From CAZAXU01 sp964489245 (GTDB lineage: Bacteria; Bacteroidota; Bacteroidia; Flavobacteriales; Flavobacteriaceae): a DNA stretch of 11,622 nucleotides. A program made the translations under genes and the position numbers. Positions 1 through 6,354 of the stretch are shown here, piece after piece. The notes below the pieces were generated by a model. The model was not told the origin of the DNA and ran no database searches. It saw only the letters and a program-made list of their open reading frames with translations. The stretch covers positions 1 through 11,622 of the forward strand of contig CAZAXU010000052.1 in assembly GCA_964489245.1 (NCBI GenBank), in the 5' to 3' direction. Each line of letters opens with the position of its first letter. The stretch's first letter is position 1.

Positions 1-1
1 A

Positions 2-55
2 CGAAACAAAATTCAGCAAAGTTTTAAAGAATTCTATGAAAATAGTCTGTTATAA
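2..55 (+). CDS. Possible C-terminal end of an upstream gene (partial)
   Basis: One plus-strand frame is open from the left edge and stops at TAA 53-55, giving a 17-residue tail ending in KEFYENSLL. Its mix of charged and aromatic residues looks like a protein C-terminus, and a run of eight T follows the stop within a few bases. The other two plus frames also stop early, at 27 and 65, so the choice rests on composition alone. No family can be named from so short a piece. It may be chance reading of AT-rich intergenic DNA. Confidence 0.3.
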   Translation, partial: RNKIQQSFKEFYENSLL

Positions 56-81
56 TTTTTTTTGATTAAATTCTGTGTTGT

Positions 82-96
82 ATAGCTAAAATCTAT
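82..96. promoter_or_regulatory. OxyR-like operator (ATAG-N7-CTAT)
   Basis: The 15 bases fit the classical OxyR dyad ATAGnTnnnAnCTAT at all ten specified positions. The site lies upstream of a peroxiredoxin gene, a standard OxyR target in bacteria including Bacteroides. It ends 14 bases before the first -7 element (111) and 32 before the second (129). Relative to the second promoter it would sit at about -60 to -46, a usual place for an activator. A full OxyR site has two dyads; the expected partner windows at 60-74 and 104-118 match poorly. Binding is inferred. Confidence 0.45.
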
Positions 97-99
97 CAT

Positions 100-135
100 A
101 AATTTACAAATAGATTTGTTTATCAATGTAAATTT
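100..135. repeat. Nested inverted repeat in the peroxiredoxin promoter
   Basis: Nine bases, AAATTTACA (100-108), are repeated as an exact inverted copy TGTAAATTT (127-135). Inside lies a second dyad, ACAAAT (106-111) and ATTTGT (114-119), with a 2-base centre. Both candidate -7 elements overlap these arms. The dyads could be an operator, or could reflect the low complexity of AT-rich promoter DNA. No known regulator consensus was matched. Confidence 0.4.
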
Positions 136-136
136 G
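111..136 (+). promoter_or_regulatory. Two candidate Bacteroidota -7 elements for the peroxiredoxin gene
   Basis: TAGATTTG (111-118) and TAAATTTG (129-136) both match the TAnnTTTG -7 consensus used by the primary sigma factor of Bacteroidota. The second would start transcription near 142, leaving a leader of about 30 bases before the ATG at 174. Neither has a clear TTTG -33 element at the usual spacing; the nearest is TTTA at 103-106 for the second. A weak -33 box is expected at a promoter that depends on an activator such as OxyR. Which one is used is unknown. Confidence 0.5.
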
Positions 137-173
137 TTTCAATATTAATTTTTAATACAAAATAATAAAAACT

Positions 174-806
174 ATGAGTTTAATAGGTAAAAAAGCACCG
201 AATTTTAGTGCTGCTGCCGTGATAAATGGCGGCGAAATTGTCGAAAACTTTTCATTAGATCAATACAAAGGAAAGAAAGTGATTTTCTTTTTCTATCCTT
301 TGGATTTTACTTTTGTTTGTCCTACGGAAATTATTGCATTTCAGGAACAAATGGATGAATTTGAAAAAAGAAATACCGTTGTAGTAGGTTGTTCAATCGA
401 TTCTCAATTTTCACATTGGGCATGGCTGAATACACCAAAAAATAACGGAGGTATCCAAGGCGTGAAGTATCCGCTTGTTGCGGATTTAGACAAAACCATT
501 TCCATGAATTATGGTGTTTTGGGCGGAGAATATTTTATTAATGACGAAGGTGACTGGGCATTTGAAGGAAGTTCTGTTGCATATAGAGGACTTTTCTTGA
601 TTGATGAAGAAGGTATTATACAACATTCACTGATTAACAATTTAGGATTAGGACGCAACGTAAAAGAAGCCTTACGCTTAATTGATGCATTGACCCATTT
701 ACAAAAATATGGCGAAGTTTGTCCTGCAAACTGGGAAGAAGGAGATGAAGCTTTAAAACCTACGTTTGAAGGCGTTGCCGAATATCTAGGCAAAAAAGCA
801 GATTAA
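174..806 (+). CDS. Typical 2-Cys peroxiredoxin (AhpC/Prx1 subfamily)
   Basis: This cytoplasmic thiol peroxidase reduces hydrogen peroxide, organic hydroperoxides and probably peroxynitrite. The active-site segment PLDFTFVCP (residues 42-50) has the peroxidatic Cys49 with Pro42 and Thr46. Arg138 in AYRGLFLID fits the conserved active-site arginine, and VCP at 182-184 supplies the resolving Cys183, so this is a two-cysteine dimeric enzyme. Cys73 is an extra cysteine. At 210 residues it is slightly longer than E. coli AhpC, partly from a GGEYFINDEGDWAF insertion at 117-130. GGIQ (92-95) and YL (204-205) occupy the GGLG and YF positions linked to over-oxidation sensitivity. No AhpF lies nearby, so the electron donor (AhpF or thioredoxin) is unknown. 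The start is the first ATG of the frame, followed directly by a normal Prx N-terminus. It appears monocistronic, with an OxyR-like box upstream and a hairpin terminator downstream. Confidence 0.97.
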   Translation: MSLIGKKAPNFSAAAVINGGEIVENFSLDQYKGKKVIFFFYPLDFTFVCPTEIIAFQEQMDEFEKRNTVVVGCSIDSQFSHWAWLNTPKNNGGIQGVKYPLVADLDKTISMNYGVLGGEYFINDEGDWAFEGSSVAYRGLFLIDEEGIIQHSLINNLGLGRNVKEALRLIDALTHLQKYGEVCPANWEEGDEALKPTFEGVAEYLGKKAD

Positions 807-849
807 ACGCTATACATTAAAAGCTTATTGCAGCTTAAAACAACTACAT

Positions 850-899
850 AAAAAAGTCGAATATCATTTTTAAACAAAATGAGAAATTCGACTTTTTTT
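850..899 (+). terminator. Intrinsic terminator after the peroxiredoxin gene
   Basis: The arms 850-862 (AAAAAAGTCGAAT) and 886-898 pair perfectly over 13 base pairs, and the right arm runs into seven T (893-899). The loop is long for a terminator, 23 bases (863-885), and AT-rich. The hairpin begins 43 bases after the peroxiredoxin stop. The A-run on the left arm would let it also act on minus-strand transcripts. The core AAAAGTCG/CGACTTTT recurs in the hairpin at 4868-4897. Confidence 0.8.
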
Positions 900-1001
900 G
901 AACAACTCTTTTGGTTAAATAAATGTTAATTTCTATTTAACAGCCCAAAAAACATCTTTCGTTCAATTTTTTTCCATTAAATTTATTGAAAAATAATTTC
1001 G

Positions 1002-4000
1002 ATGAAAAAAATTATATTCTCACTTCTATTCTTATTTGGACTAAGCATTTTTGCTCAAACCAATTTACCTAAAGACATTTATAGCGGATTAAAATTCAGA
1101 AATTTGTCTCCCGGATTTATCTCCGGCAGAATTTCAGATTTTGCCGTTAATCCGGAAAATTCAAGTTGTTATTATGTGGGTGTCGCCGGAGGCGGTATCT
1201 GGAAAACAATTGATAACGGCACAACTTTTAAACCGGTATTTGACAATTATACATCTTATTCCATTGGCGCTCTTGCCATAGATCCCAACAACCCTCATAT
1301 TATTTGGGCAGGAACAGGAGAAAACAACCATCAACGTTCCGTAAGCTACGGAGATGGTGTTTACAAAAGTCTCGATGATGGCAAATCATGGAAAAATATG
1401 GGTTTAAAAAAATCGATGCAAATCGGAAAAATATTAATTCATCCGGAAGACAGTAATGTGGTTTTTGTAGCCGCAGAAGGCTCTGTTTGGGGGTCCGGAG
1501 GAGAAAGAGGATTATATAAAACGGAAGATGGCGGAAAAACTTGGAAACAAATTTTGAAAGTAAGTGAAAATACCGGTATCAACAATGTAGTCATGGATCA
1601 AAAACGTCACAATATCATGTATGCCACGGCAGAACAAAGAAGAAGAAGAACCCAAACCCGAATCGGAGGAGGTCCTGAAAGCGCCGTATACAAATCAGAA
1701 GATGGTGGAGAAACTTGGCGAAAACTCACAAAAGGCATTCCAAGTGTTGATAAAGCAGGAATGGGAATCTCCATTTCTCCCGTCAATCCCGACGTGGTTT
1801 ATTTGATGGTGGAAGCTGCCATGAACAAAGGAGGATTTTTCCGTTCTACGGATAGAGGCGAATCTTGGAAAAAAATGAGTGACTACAACACAAGCGGACA
1901 ATATTATTGTGAAATTATTGCCAGCCCTTTTGATGTGAATACAATCTATTCAACAGAGACTTTCTCCAAATATTCAACAGATGGAGGAAAAACATGGAAG
2001 TCATTAGGACAAAACAAAAGACATGTCGATGATCATGCATTTTGGATAGACCCCAACAACAAAAATCACCTTTTGATTGGGGGAGACGGAGGCGTCTACG
2101 AAACTTACAATCATGGAAAAACCTATAACCATAAGGAGAATCTTTCTATCACGCAGTTCTACAGAGTTGGAGTGGACAATGCCTATCCGTTCTATTGGGT
2201 TTATGGCGGCACACAAGACAACAACAGTCTGGGAGCATTGTCTAACAGTCTGTATTCTGATGGAATCTCTCGTTGTGAATGGGATATTACGTTGGGAGGA
2301 GATGGTTTCTGGCAAGCGATAGACCCTGATAACCACAATATTGTTTACTCTGAATACCAATACGGAAACATCTACAGGTATGACAAAAAAAACGGAGAAA
2401 GAATCAATATAAAACCAAGAGAAAGAGAAGGAGAGAAGTTGTTTAAATGGAATTGGAATGCGCCTTTTATCCTGAGTAGTCATAATTCTAAAACATTATA
2501 TATGGCTGCCAACGTGGTTTTTAAATCGGAGGACAGAGGACAGAGCTGGAAAAAAATCAGTGGTGATATCACTCATAAAACGGACAGAAATAAATGGAAA
2601 GTAATGGGAAGATACTGGGGAGTGGAAACCGTTGGAAAAGATGTTTCAACCTCGCTTTACGGCACGGCAGTTAGCATTGCGGAATCTCCTGTACGTCAGG
2701 GAATTCTATTTGTGGGAACCGATGATGGAGTTCTCAACATCACTAAAGACGACGGAAAAACATGGAAACAAATCAAAAAATTCGGCAATGTGCCTGAATA
2801 TACTTATATCAGTGATATAGAACCCTCAAGATTTGATGAAAACACCGTTTACATCACATTGGATAACAGAAAGCACAATGACTTAAAACCATATGTTTTG
2901 GTGTCAAATAATTTGGGAAAAAATTGGAGACATATCGAAGGAAATCTACCTAAAGACAATCGCCCTGTTCATAGCATTTTACAAGATTATAAAAACAAAA
3001 ACTTATTGTTTTTGGGAACAGAATTCGGTATATATTTTTCACCTGACAACGGAAAACAATGGATACAACTAAAATCAGGCATGCCTACTACTTCTGTTCG
3101 TGACATTGCATTCCAAAAACGTGAAAGCGATTTGATTTTAGCCACTTTCGGAAGAGGTTTTTATATCTTAGACAATTATGCTCCTTTGAGAGATTTGTCT
3201 GTAAAGATTATACAGAAAAAATTTCACGTTTTTCCCATCAAAGATGCCTTGTTGTATGTGCAAAGAAATAGAGGAGGATACGGATTTGGTTCTACACAAA
3301 AAAAAGATAAAAACAGAGATTTTGGTGCGGTTTTTACATACTACGTAAAAGAAAGCCCTAAAACATTAAAAGAAATCAGAAGAAAAAAGGAAAAAGAACT
3401 CATTAAAAGTAAATCTAGAATTCCTATTCCGAGTTTGGACGAAATGAGAAAGGAAAATGAAGAAGTAAAGCCTTATTTGATTTTTACTGTCAGAAATGAA
3501 AATAATCAGGTTGTTCGCAAATTAACAAAAAGTTTCTCAAAAGGAATCAATAGAATCAACTGGGATTTGCGCTATGCCACATCATCACCGATTGGGAATA
3601 TTAAAAAGTTTAACCCCCTAAAAAATGACGGCAGAGGAAGATTAGTCCTGCCCGGAAAATATTTTTTAGATGTTGAACAATATGTCAGAGGCAAGATGAC
3701 AAAGATTGCCGAAAAAATTCAATTTAATGTTAATCTTTTAGAAAACAGCACATTGCCGGCTTCATCAAAAGAAAAACTTCAACAATTCTTAGCAGAAGTA
3801 AGCGAATCTTATAGATTGTCCACCGGAGCAAATTCAAGTATTGATGAACTTTATAAACAGACACTCAGCATGAAACAAGCCTTAAATAAATCTCCGAAAG
3901 CAGATTCTGAATTATTCGGCAAACTTGAAAAAATTGAAAGAGAAATACTTGATTTGAAATGGCAATTTGAAGGACAAAATGTTACCGCCAGCTCTGAGGA

Positions 4001-4226
4001 ACGTACCCCTCAACTGGTTCCTCTGAATAATAGAATTTATTTTTTAGCCTATGCACATATGAACTCAACGACTGCCATAACCGAAGCGGAAAAGGATAAC
4101 TTGAGAATAATAAACAAAAAACTACCTGAAATTATATCAAAAATCAAACGGATAAAAGAAGTAGAACTGAAAGAAATCAATCAAAAGATGGATAATCTAA
4201 AAATCAGATGGACTCCGGGAAGATAA
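1002..4226 (+). CDS. Exported Asp-box (BNR) beta-propeller protein, VPS10/sortilin-like 'glycosyl hydrolase' family
   Basis: This large exported protein belongs to a family common in Bacteroidota and often annotated as glycosyl hydrolase or VPS10/BNR-repeat protein; its substrate is not established. A signal peptide (KK, hydrophobic core, SIFA|Q near residue 18) begins it. Residues about 30-723 carry at least eleven Asp-box turns of the S/T-x-D-x-G-x-T/S-W type, at 69, 123, 174, 232, 282, 325, 368 (degenerate), 509, 581, 635 (degenerate) and 680, indicating one large or two tandem beta-propellers. A K/E-rich stretch (about 785-825) leads to a FlgD-like beta module with NWDLRY near 853-858 and LPGKYFLDV near 883-891. 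The last 160 residues look helical. No sialidase Arg triad or FRIP motif and no clear T9SS sorting domain are visible, so secretion route and enzymatic activity are open. The start fits the signal peptide. No clean TAnnTTTG lies upstream; TAAATTTA at 978-985 is a one-mismatch candidate. Confidence 0.92.
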   Translation: MKKIIFSLLFLFGLSIFAQTNLPKDIYSGLKFRNLSPGFISGRISDFAVNPENSSCYYVGVAGGGIWKTIDNGTTFKPVFDNYTSYSIGALAIDPNNPHIIWAGTGENNHQRSVSYGDGVYKSLDDGKSWKNMGLKKSMQIGKILIHPEDSNVVFVAAEGSVWGSGGERGLYKTEDGGKTWKQILKVSENTGINNVVMDQKRHNIMYATAEQRRRRTQTRIGGGPESAVYKSEDGGETWRKLTKGIPSVDKAGMGISISPVNPDVVYLMVEAAMNKGGFFRSTDRGESWKKMSDYNTSGQYYCEIIASPFDVNTIYSTETFSKYSTDGGKTWKSLGQNKRHVDDHAFWIDPNNKNHLLIGGDGGVYETYNHGKTYNHKENLSITQFYRVGVDNAYPFYWVYGGTQDNNSLGALSNSLYSDGISRCEWDITLGGDGFWQAIDPDNHNIVYSEYQYGNIYRYDKKNGERINIKPREREGEKLFKWNWNAPFILSSHNSKTLYMAANVVFKSEDRGQSWKKISGDITHKTDRNKWKVMGRYWGVETVGKDVSTSLYGTAVSIAESPVRQGILFVGTDDGVLNITKDDGKTWKQIKKFGNVPEYTYISDIEPSRFDENTVYITLDNRKHNDLKPYVLVSNNLGKNWRHIEGNLPKDNRPVHSILQDYKNKNLLFLGTEFGIYFSPDNGKQWIQLKSGMPTTSVRDIAFQKRESDLILATFGRGFYILDNYAPLRDLSVKIIQKKFHVFPIKDALLYVQRNRGGYGFGSTQKKDKNRDFGAVFTYYVKESPKTLKEIRRKKEKELIKSKSRIPIPSLDEMRKENEEVKPYLIFTVRNENNQVVRKLTKSFSKGINRINWDLRYATSSPIGNIKKFNPLKNDGRGRLVLPGKYFLDVEQYVRGKMTKIAEKIQFNVNLLENSTLPASSKEKLQQFLAEVSESYRLSTGANSSIDELYKQTLSMKQALNKSPKADSELFGKLEKIEREILDLKWQFEGQNVTASSEERTPQLVPLNNRIYFLAYAHMNSTTAITEAEKDNLRIINKKLPEIISKIKRIKEVELKEINQKMDNLKIRWTPGR

Positions 4227-4241
4227 AAAAATATTTTATTA

Positions 4242-4288
4242 GTGTTAAGTCAGGTGTGTTATTATATAATACACGCCTGATTTGACAC
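4242..4288 (+). terminator. Convergent-gene hairpin, fully paired in plus-strand RNA
   Basis: This 18-base-pair stem (arms 4242-4259 and 4271-4288, 11-base loop) lies between the stops of the plus-strand propeller gene (4226) and minus-strand yqgE (4294). In plus-strand RNA every position pairs, three of them as G-U wobbles. In minus-strand RNA those three become A-C mismatches. No U-run follows on the plus strand. On the minus strand a run of seven T (complement of 4225-4231) lies about ten bases past the stem. It probably protects or ends both converging transcripts, with the fold favouring the plus-strand message. Confidence 0.6.
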
Positions 4289-4293
4289 CGGAT

Positions 4294-4857
4294 TCAATTT
4301 AGATTTGGATTTAGCGGAGCATTTTTCCAAATTGCATTTTCAGGATTAACCTCAACAATTTTTTGTTTCCAAATATTTTTAGGATTTATGCTGAAAATAT
4401 TTAGGTTATTTTTTTGAACAAACCATGCTTTCTCAAAAATCTCCATTTCGAGTTGCTCTTTGCTCCAGCCACTGTAGCCTATGAAAAACTTAATCTGAGA
4501 CTTTTCTATTTTTTTGTCAACCAACAATGATTTTAAAATTTCAAAATCACCACCCATATATAAATTCTCCCCTAGATCTATAGGAGTAGAGCCTTTTAAC
4601 AGATTGGGAATTTCATGTATGTAAAATAGATTATTTGTTTCAACAGGACCGCCATTCCACAGTTGAATTCCTGATGGCATATCAGGCAAAATATCATTAA
4701 GGCTCACCGGTAAGGGCTTGTTAATCATAAAACCCAAGCTTCCTTCACGGTGGTGTTCTGTCAACAACACAACAGACTGATTGAAAATATGATCCAATAA
4801 TAATTCGGGTGACGAAATCAATAAATCTCCTTTTTTGGGTTTCATAATCTTAACCAT
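4294..4857 (-). CDS. yqgE: YqgE/AlgH (UPF0301) family protein
   Basis: A member of the small, widespread YqgE/AlgH family (DUF179), which has no settled biochemical role; the Pseudomonas member AlgH was first linked to alginate regulation. The length (187 residues) is normal. Family marks are GSLGFMINKPL (39-49), WNGGPV (67-72), LYMGGDFE (99-106) and FIGYSGWS (125-132). There is no signal peptide, so it is probably cytoplasmic. Two starts are possible: Met1 (codon 4855-4857) and Met5 (4843-4845). The segment KGDLLISSPELL, where the family alignment normally begins, follows Met5, so either fits. The gene lies 61 bases downstream of HU on the same strand, and the HU terminator ends only about nine bases before the start. 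No -7 element is seen between them, so expression may depend on read-through from HU. Confidence 0.94.
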   Translation of the reverse strand: MVKIMKPKKGDLLISSPELLLDHIFNQSVVLLTEHHREGSLGFMINKPLPVSLNDILPDMPSGIQLWNGGPVETNNLFYIHEIPNLLKGSTPIDLGENLYMGGDFEILKSLLVDKKIEKSQIKFFIGYSGWSKEQLEMEIFEKAWFVQKNNLNIFSINPKNIWKQKIVEVNPENAIWKNAPLNPNLN

Positions 4858-4865
4858 ATTAAATT

Positions 4866-4897
4866 AAAAAAAGTCGTTTACTAAAAAACGACTTTTT
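4866..4897 (-). terminator. Intrinsic terminator after HU, abutting yqgE
   Basis: Arms 4868-4879 (AAAAAGTCGTTT) and 4886-4897 pair over 12 bases with a 6-base loop. In the minus direction the stem is followed by T residues (complement of 4866-4872), giving a standard terminator 22 bases after the HU stop at 4919. It ends about nine bases before the yqgE ATG, too close for a separate promoter downstream of it. The plus direction also has a shorter T-run at 4893-4897. Confidence 0.78.
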
Positions 4898-4918
4898 ATG
4901 TTTGTAAAAAAAGTTTTT

Positions 4919-5191
4919 TTAGTTCACAGAATCTGATAAACCAGAACCAGCTTTAAACTTAACTACTTTTTTAGCAGGAATCTTAATTGTTTTTCCGGTT
5001 GCAGGATTTCTTCCTTCTCTAGCTTTTCTGCTTTGAACAGAAAAAGTACCAAAACCAATCAAAGAAACTTTTCCTCCTTTTTTAAGTGTTTTTTCAACAC
5101 TATCCATGAAAGATTCTAAAGCTTTTTTAGCCGCTGACTTGGTTACGCCGGCATCTTTAGCCATTGCGTCAATTAATTGTGACTTGTTCAT
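4919..5191 (-). CDS. hup: HU-family nucleoid DNA-binding protein
   Basis: A small basic dimeric protein that bends and compacts DNA in the nucleoid. At 90 residues it has the standard HU length and layout: an N-terminal helical dimerisation part (about 1-40), GFGTF at 46-50, and the basic beta-arm from about 53 to 75 (SRKAREGRNPATGKTIKIPA). Pro63 in RNP is the residue that intercalates in HU and IHF proteins. The RNPATG arm and single-gene context favour an HU homodimer over IHF. It lies between fmt and yqgE on the same strand, 156 bases after the fmt stop, and has its own -7 element, so it is probably transcribed separately. A strong terminator follows. Confidence 0.97.
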   Translation of the reverse strand: MNKSQLIDAMAKDAGVTKSAAKKALESFMDSVEKTLKKGGKVSLIGFGTFSVQSRKAREGRNPATGKTIKIPAKKVVKFKAGSGLSDSVN

Positions 5192-5347
5192 AATCTCGAA
5201 TTTTAGTTATTAATTTTAATTATTGTTATATACGGCAAATATAAAAATATTTTTTCATCCGAAAAAAAATAATTGAAAAAATACAAATTCGCATGATTTT
5301 TATCAATTTCTTACAGAAGTTGAACATTTATTAATGAAAAAATAGAC
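5192..5347 (-). promoter_or_regulatory. HU upstream region with a TAnnTTTG promoter
   Basis: On the minus strand, TATATTTG (5243 down to 5236) matches the -7 consensus exactly. A near-match to the -33 box (TTTC for TTTG) lies 17 bases upstream. Transcription would begin near 5230, giving a leader of about 38 bases that is AT-rich and lacks a Shine-Dalgarno sequence. The rest of this 156-base gap holds only a weak 8-base-pair hairpin at 5304-5322, which pairs fully only in plus-strand RNA. No convincing terminator for fmt was found. Confidence 0.5.
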
Positions 5348-6307
5348 TTAATTAACAAAAAAGCTTGTGCTTTTATTAATTCCATTTAAAAAATCTTTTA
5401 TATTCATAAGCTTTTTGCCTTCAATTTTAAGTGTTTTAGGTAAGATGAAGCCTGATTCTACTGCGATTTTAAGCATTTTGTCTTCAATAACAAATATGCC
5501 CATATCATATTCATGTGGTGTTTTAAGATATTCTGCAGAATAAATAAACATTCTCTTTCCTTTCGACAAGCTGTCTCCGCTATGTAGTATAGTCCAAGCT
5601 CCGGGATACATGGAAAGCCCCCTGATTTGATTGTAAATAGAGCAAATATCACCTGTCCAATCAATTCTGGTATTGGTTTTATTAAGCTTTGGTGCTTTTT
5701 TAGACAAACTAAGCTTTGGTTGCGGTTTTGAATATACTTTTCCTTTTTGAATCAAATCAATGGTGCGCAATACCAAATCAGAGCCTAGTTCCATCAACTT
5801 GTCATGTAATTCAGATGCAGTTTCATTTTTTTCTATATTAATTTTTTCTTGTAAAATAATGGCTCCCGTATCAATTTTATCATCTATAAAAAAAGTGCTA
5901 ACTCCCGTCTCTTTTTCTCCATTAATAATTGCCCAGTTGATAGGCGCTGCCCCTCTATAATCAGGAAGTAGAGAAGCATGTAAATTAAAAGTTCCCAATT
6001 TAGGCAGGCGCCAAACAATCTCAGGTAACATTCTGAAAGCCACAACAATTTGCAAATCCGGTTTAAACGCTTTTAACTTTGCATTGAAGTCTTCTGATTT
6101 TAAATTCTCAGGCTGTAAAACCGGAATGTCGTGAGCAACAGCAAACTTTTTTACGGCACTTTCTCTTATTTTTCTGCCCCTTCCTGCAGGCTTGTCAGCA
6201 GCCGTAACCACGCCAACCACATCATACCCTTGTGTAATCAACTTTTTTAGAGTCGCTACGGCAAATTCCGGCGTCCCCATAAAAATAATTCTCGGAGATT
6301 TTATCAT
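5348..6307 (-). CDS. fmt: Methionyl-tRNA formyltransferase
   Basis: Transfers a formyl group from 10-formyltetrahydrofolate to the methionine on initiator tRNA in the cytoplasm, making the fMet-tRNA used to start translation. The N-terminal Rossmann-like domain begins with IIFMGTPEFA (7-16). The catalytic residues are visible as NLHASLLP (108-115, with Asn108 and His110) and KIDTG (144-148, with Asp146), matching Asn106, His108 and Asp144 of the E. coli enzyme. DYRGAAPINWAI follows the NLH motif, as in the family. The loop at 36-47 (AADKPAGRGRKI) fits the tRNA-acceptor insertion loop. The C-terminal OB-like domain starts near 210. Length, 319 residues, is normal. Peptide deformylase (def), a frequent neighbour elsewhere, is absent here. 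The gene is divergent from nnr across 47 bases, with a minus-strand -7 element at 6331-6324. Confidence 0.97.
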   Translation of the reverse strand: MIKSPRIIFMGTPEFAVATLKKLITQGYDVVGVVTAADKPAGRGRKIRESAVKKFAVAHDIPVLQPENLKSEDFNAKLKAFKPDLQIVVAFRMLPEIVWRLPKLGTFNLHASLLPDYRGAAPINWAIINGEKETGVSTFFIDDKIDTGAIILQEKINIEKNETASELHDKLMELGSDLVLRTIDLIQKGKVYSKPQPKLSLSKKAPKLNKTNTRIDWTGDICSIYNQIRGLSMYPGAWTILHSGDSLSKGKRMFIYSAEYLKTPHEYDMGIFVIEDKMLKIAVESGFILPKTLKIEGKKLMNIKDFLNGINKSTSFFVN

Positions 6308-6331
6308 AGGTTTGCTTTTTATGCAAAATTA
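6307..6331. promoter_or_regulatory. Overlapping divergent promoters of fmt and nnr
   Basis: The 47-base gap (6308-6354) contains a -7 element for each gene: TAGGTTTG at 6307-6314 on the plus strand (nnr) and TAATTTTG at 6331-6324 on the minus strand (fmt). Both match TAnnTTTG. Predicted start points are near 6320 rightwards and 6318 leftwards, so each transcript would run across the other's -7 box. The first T of the plus element is the first base of the fmt start codon. No clear -33 box was found for either. Confidence 0.45.
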
Positions 6332-6354
6332 AGTAACTTTACTCTAAAAAAATC

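Noticed and set aside
104..118. Second OxyR dyad at the canonical 22-base offset
   Set aside because: Only about three of the ten fixed positions match; the upstream alternative at 60-74 is also poor.
2004..2483. Minus-strand open frame of 159 codons inside the propeller gene
   Set aside because: Antisense to conserved Asp-box repeats; composition and lack of motifs mark it as a shadow.
1002..4226. Sialidase (neuraminidase) identity for the Asp-box protein
   Set aside because: Asp boxes occur in many propellers; no FRIP motif or recognisable Arg triad was found.
4300..4307. TAGATTTG, a further -7 match on the plus strand
   Set aside because: It lies in the 3' coding end of minus-strand yqgE and points antisense with no gene behind it. 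It shows that the motif also arises by chance in AT-rich DNA.
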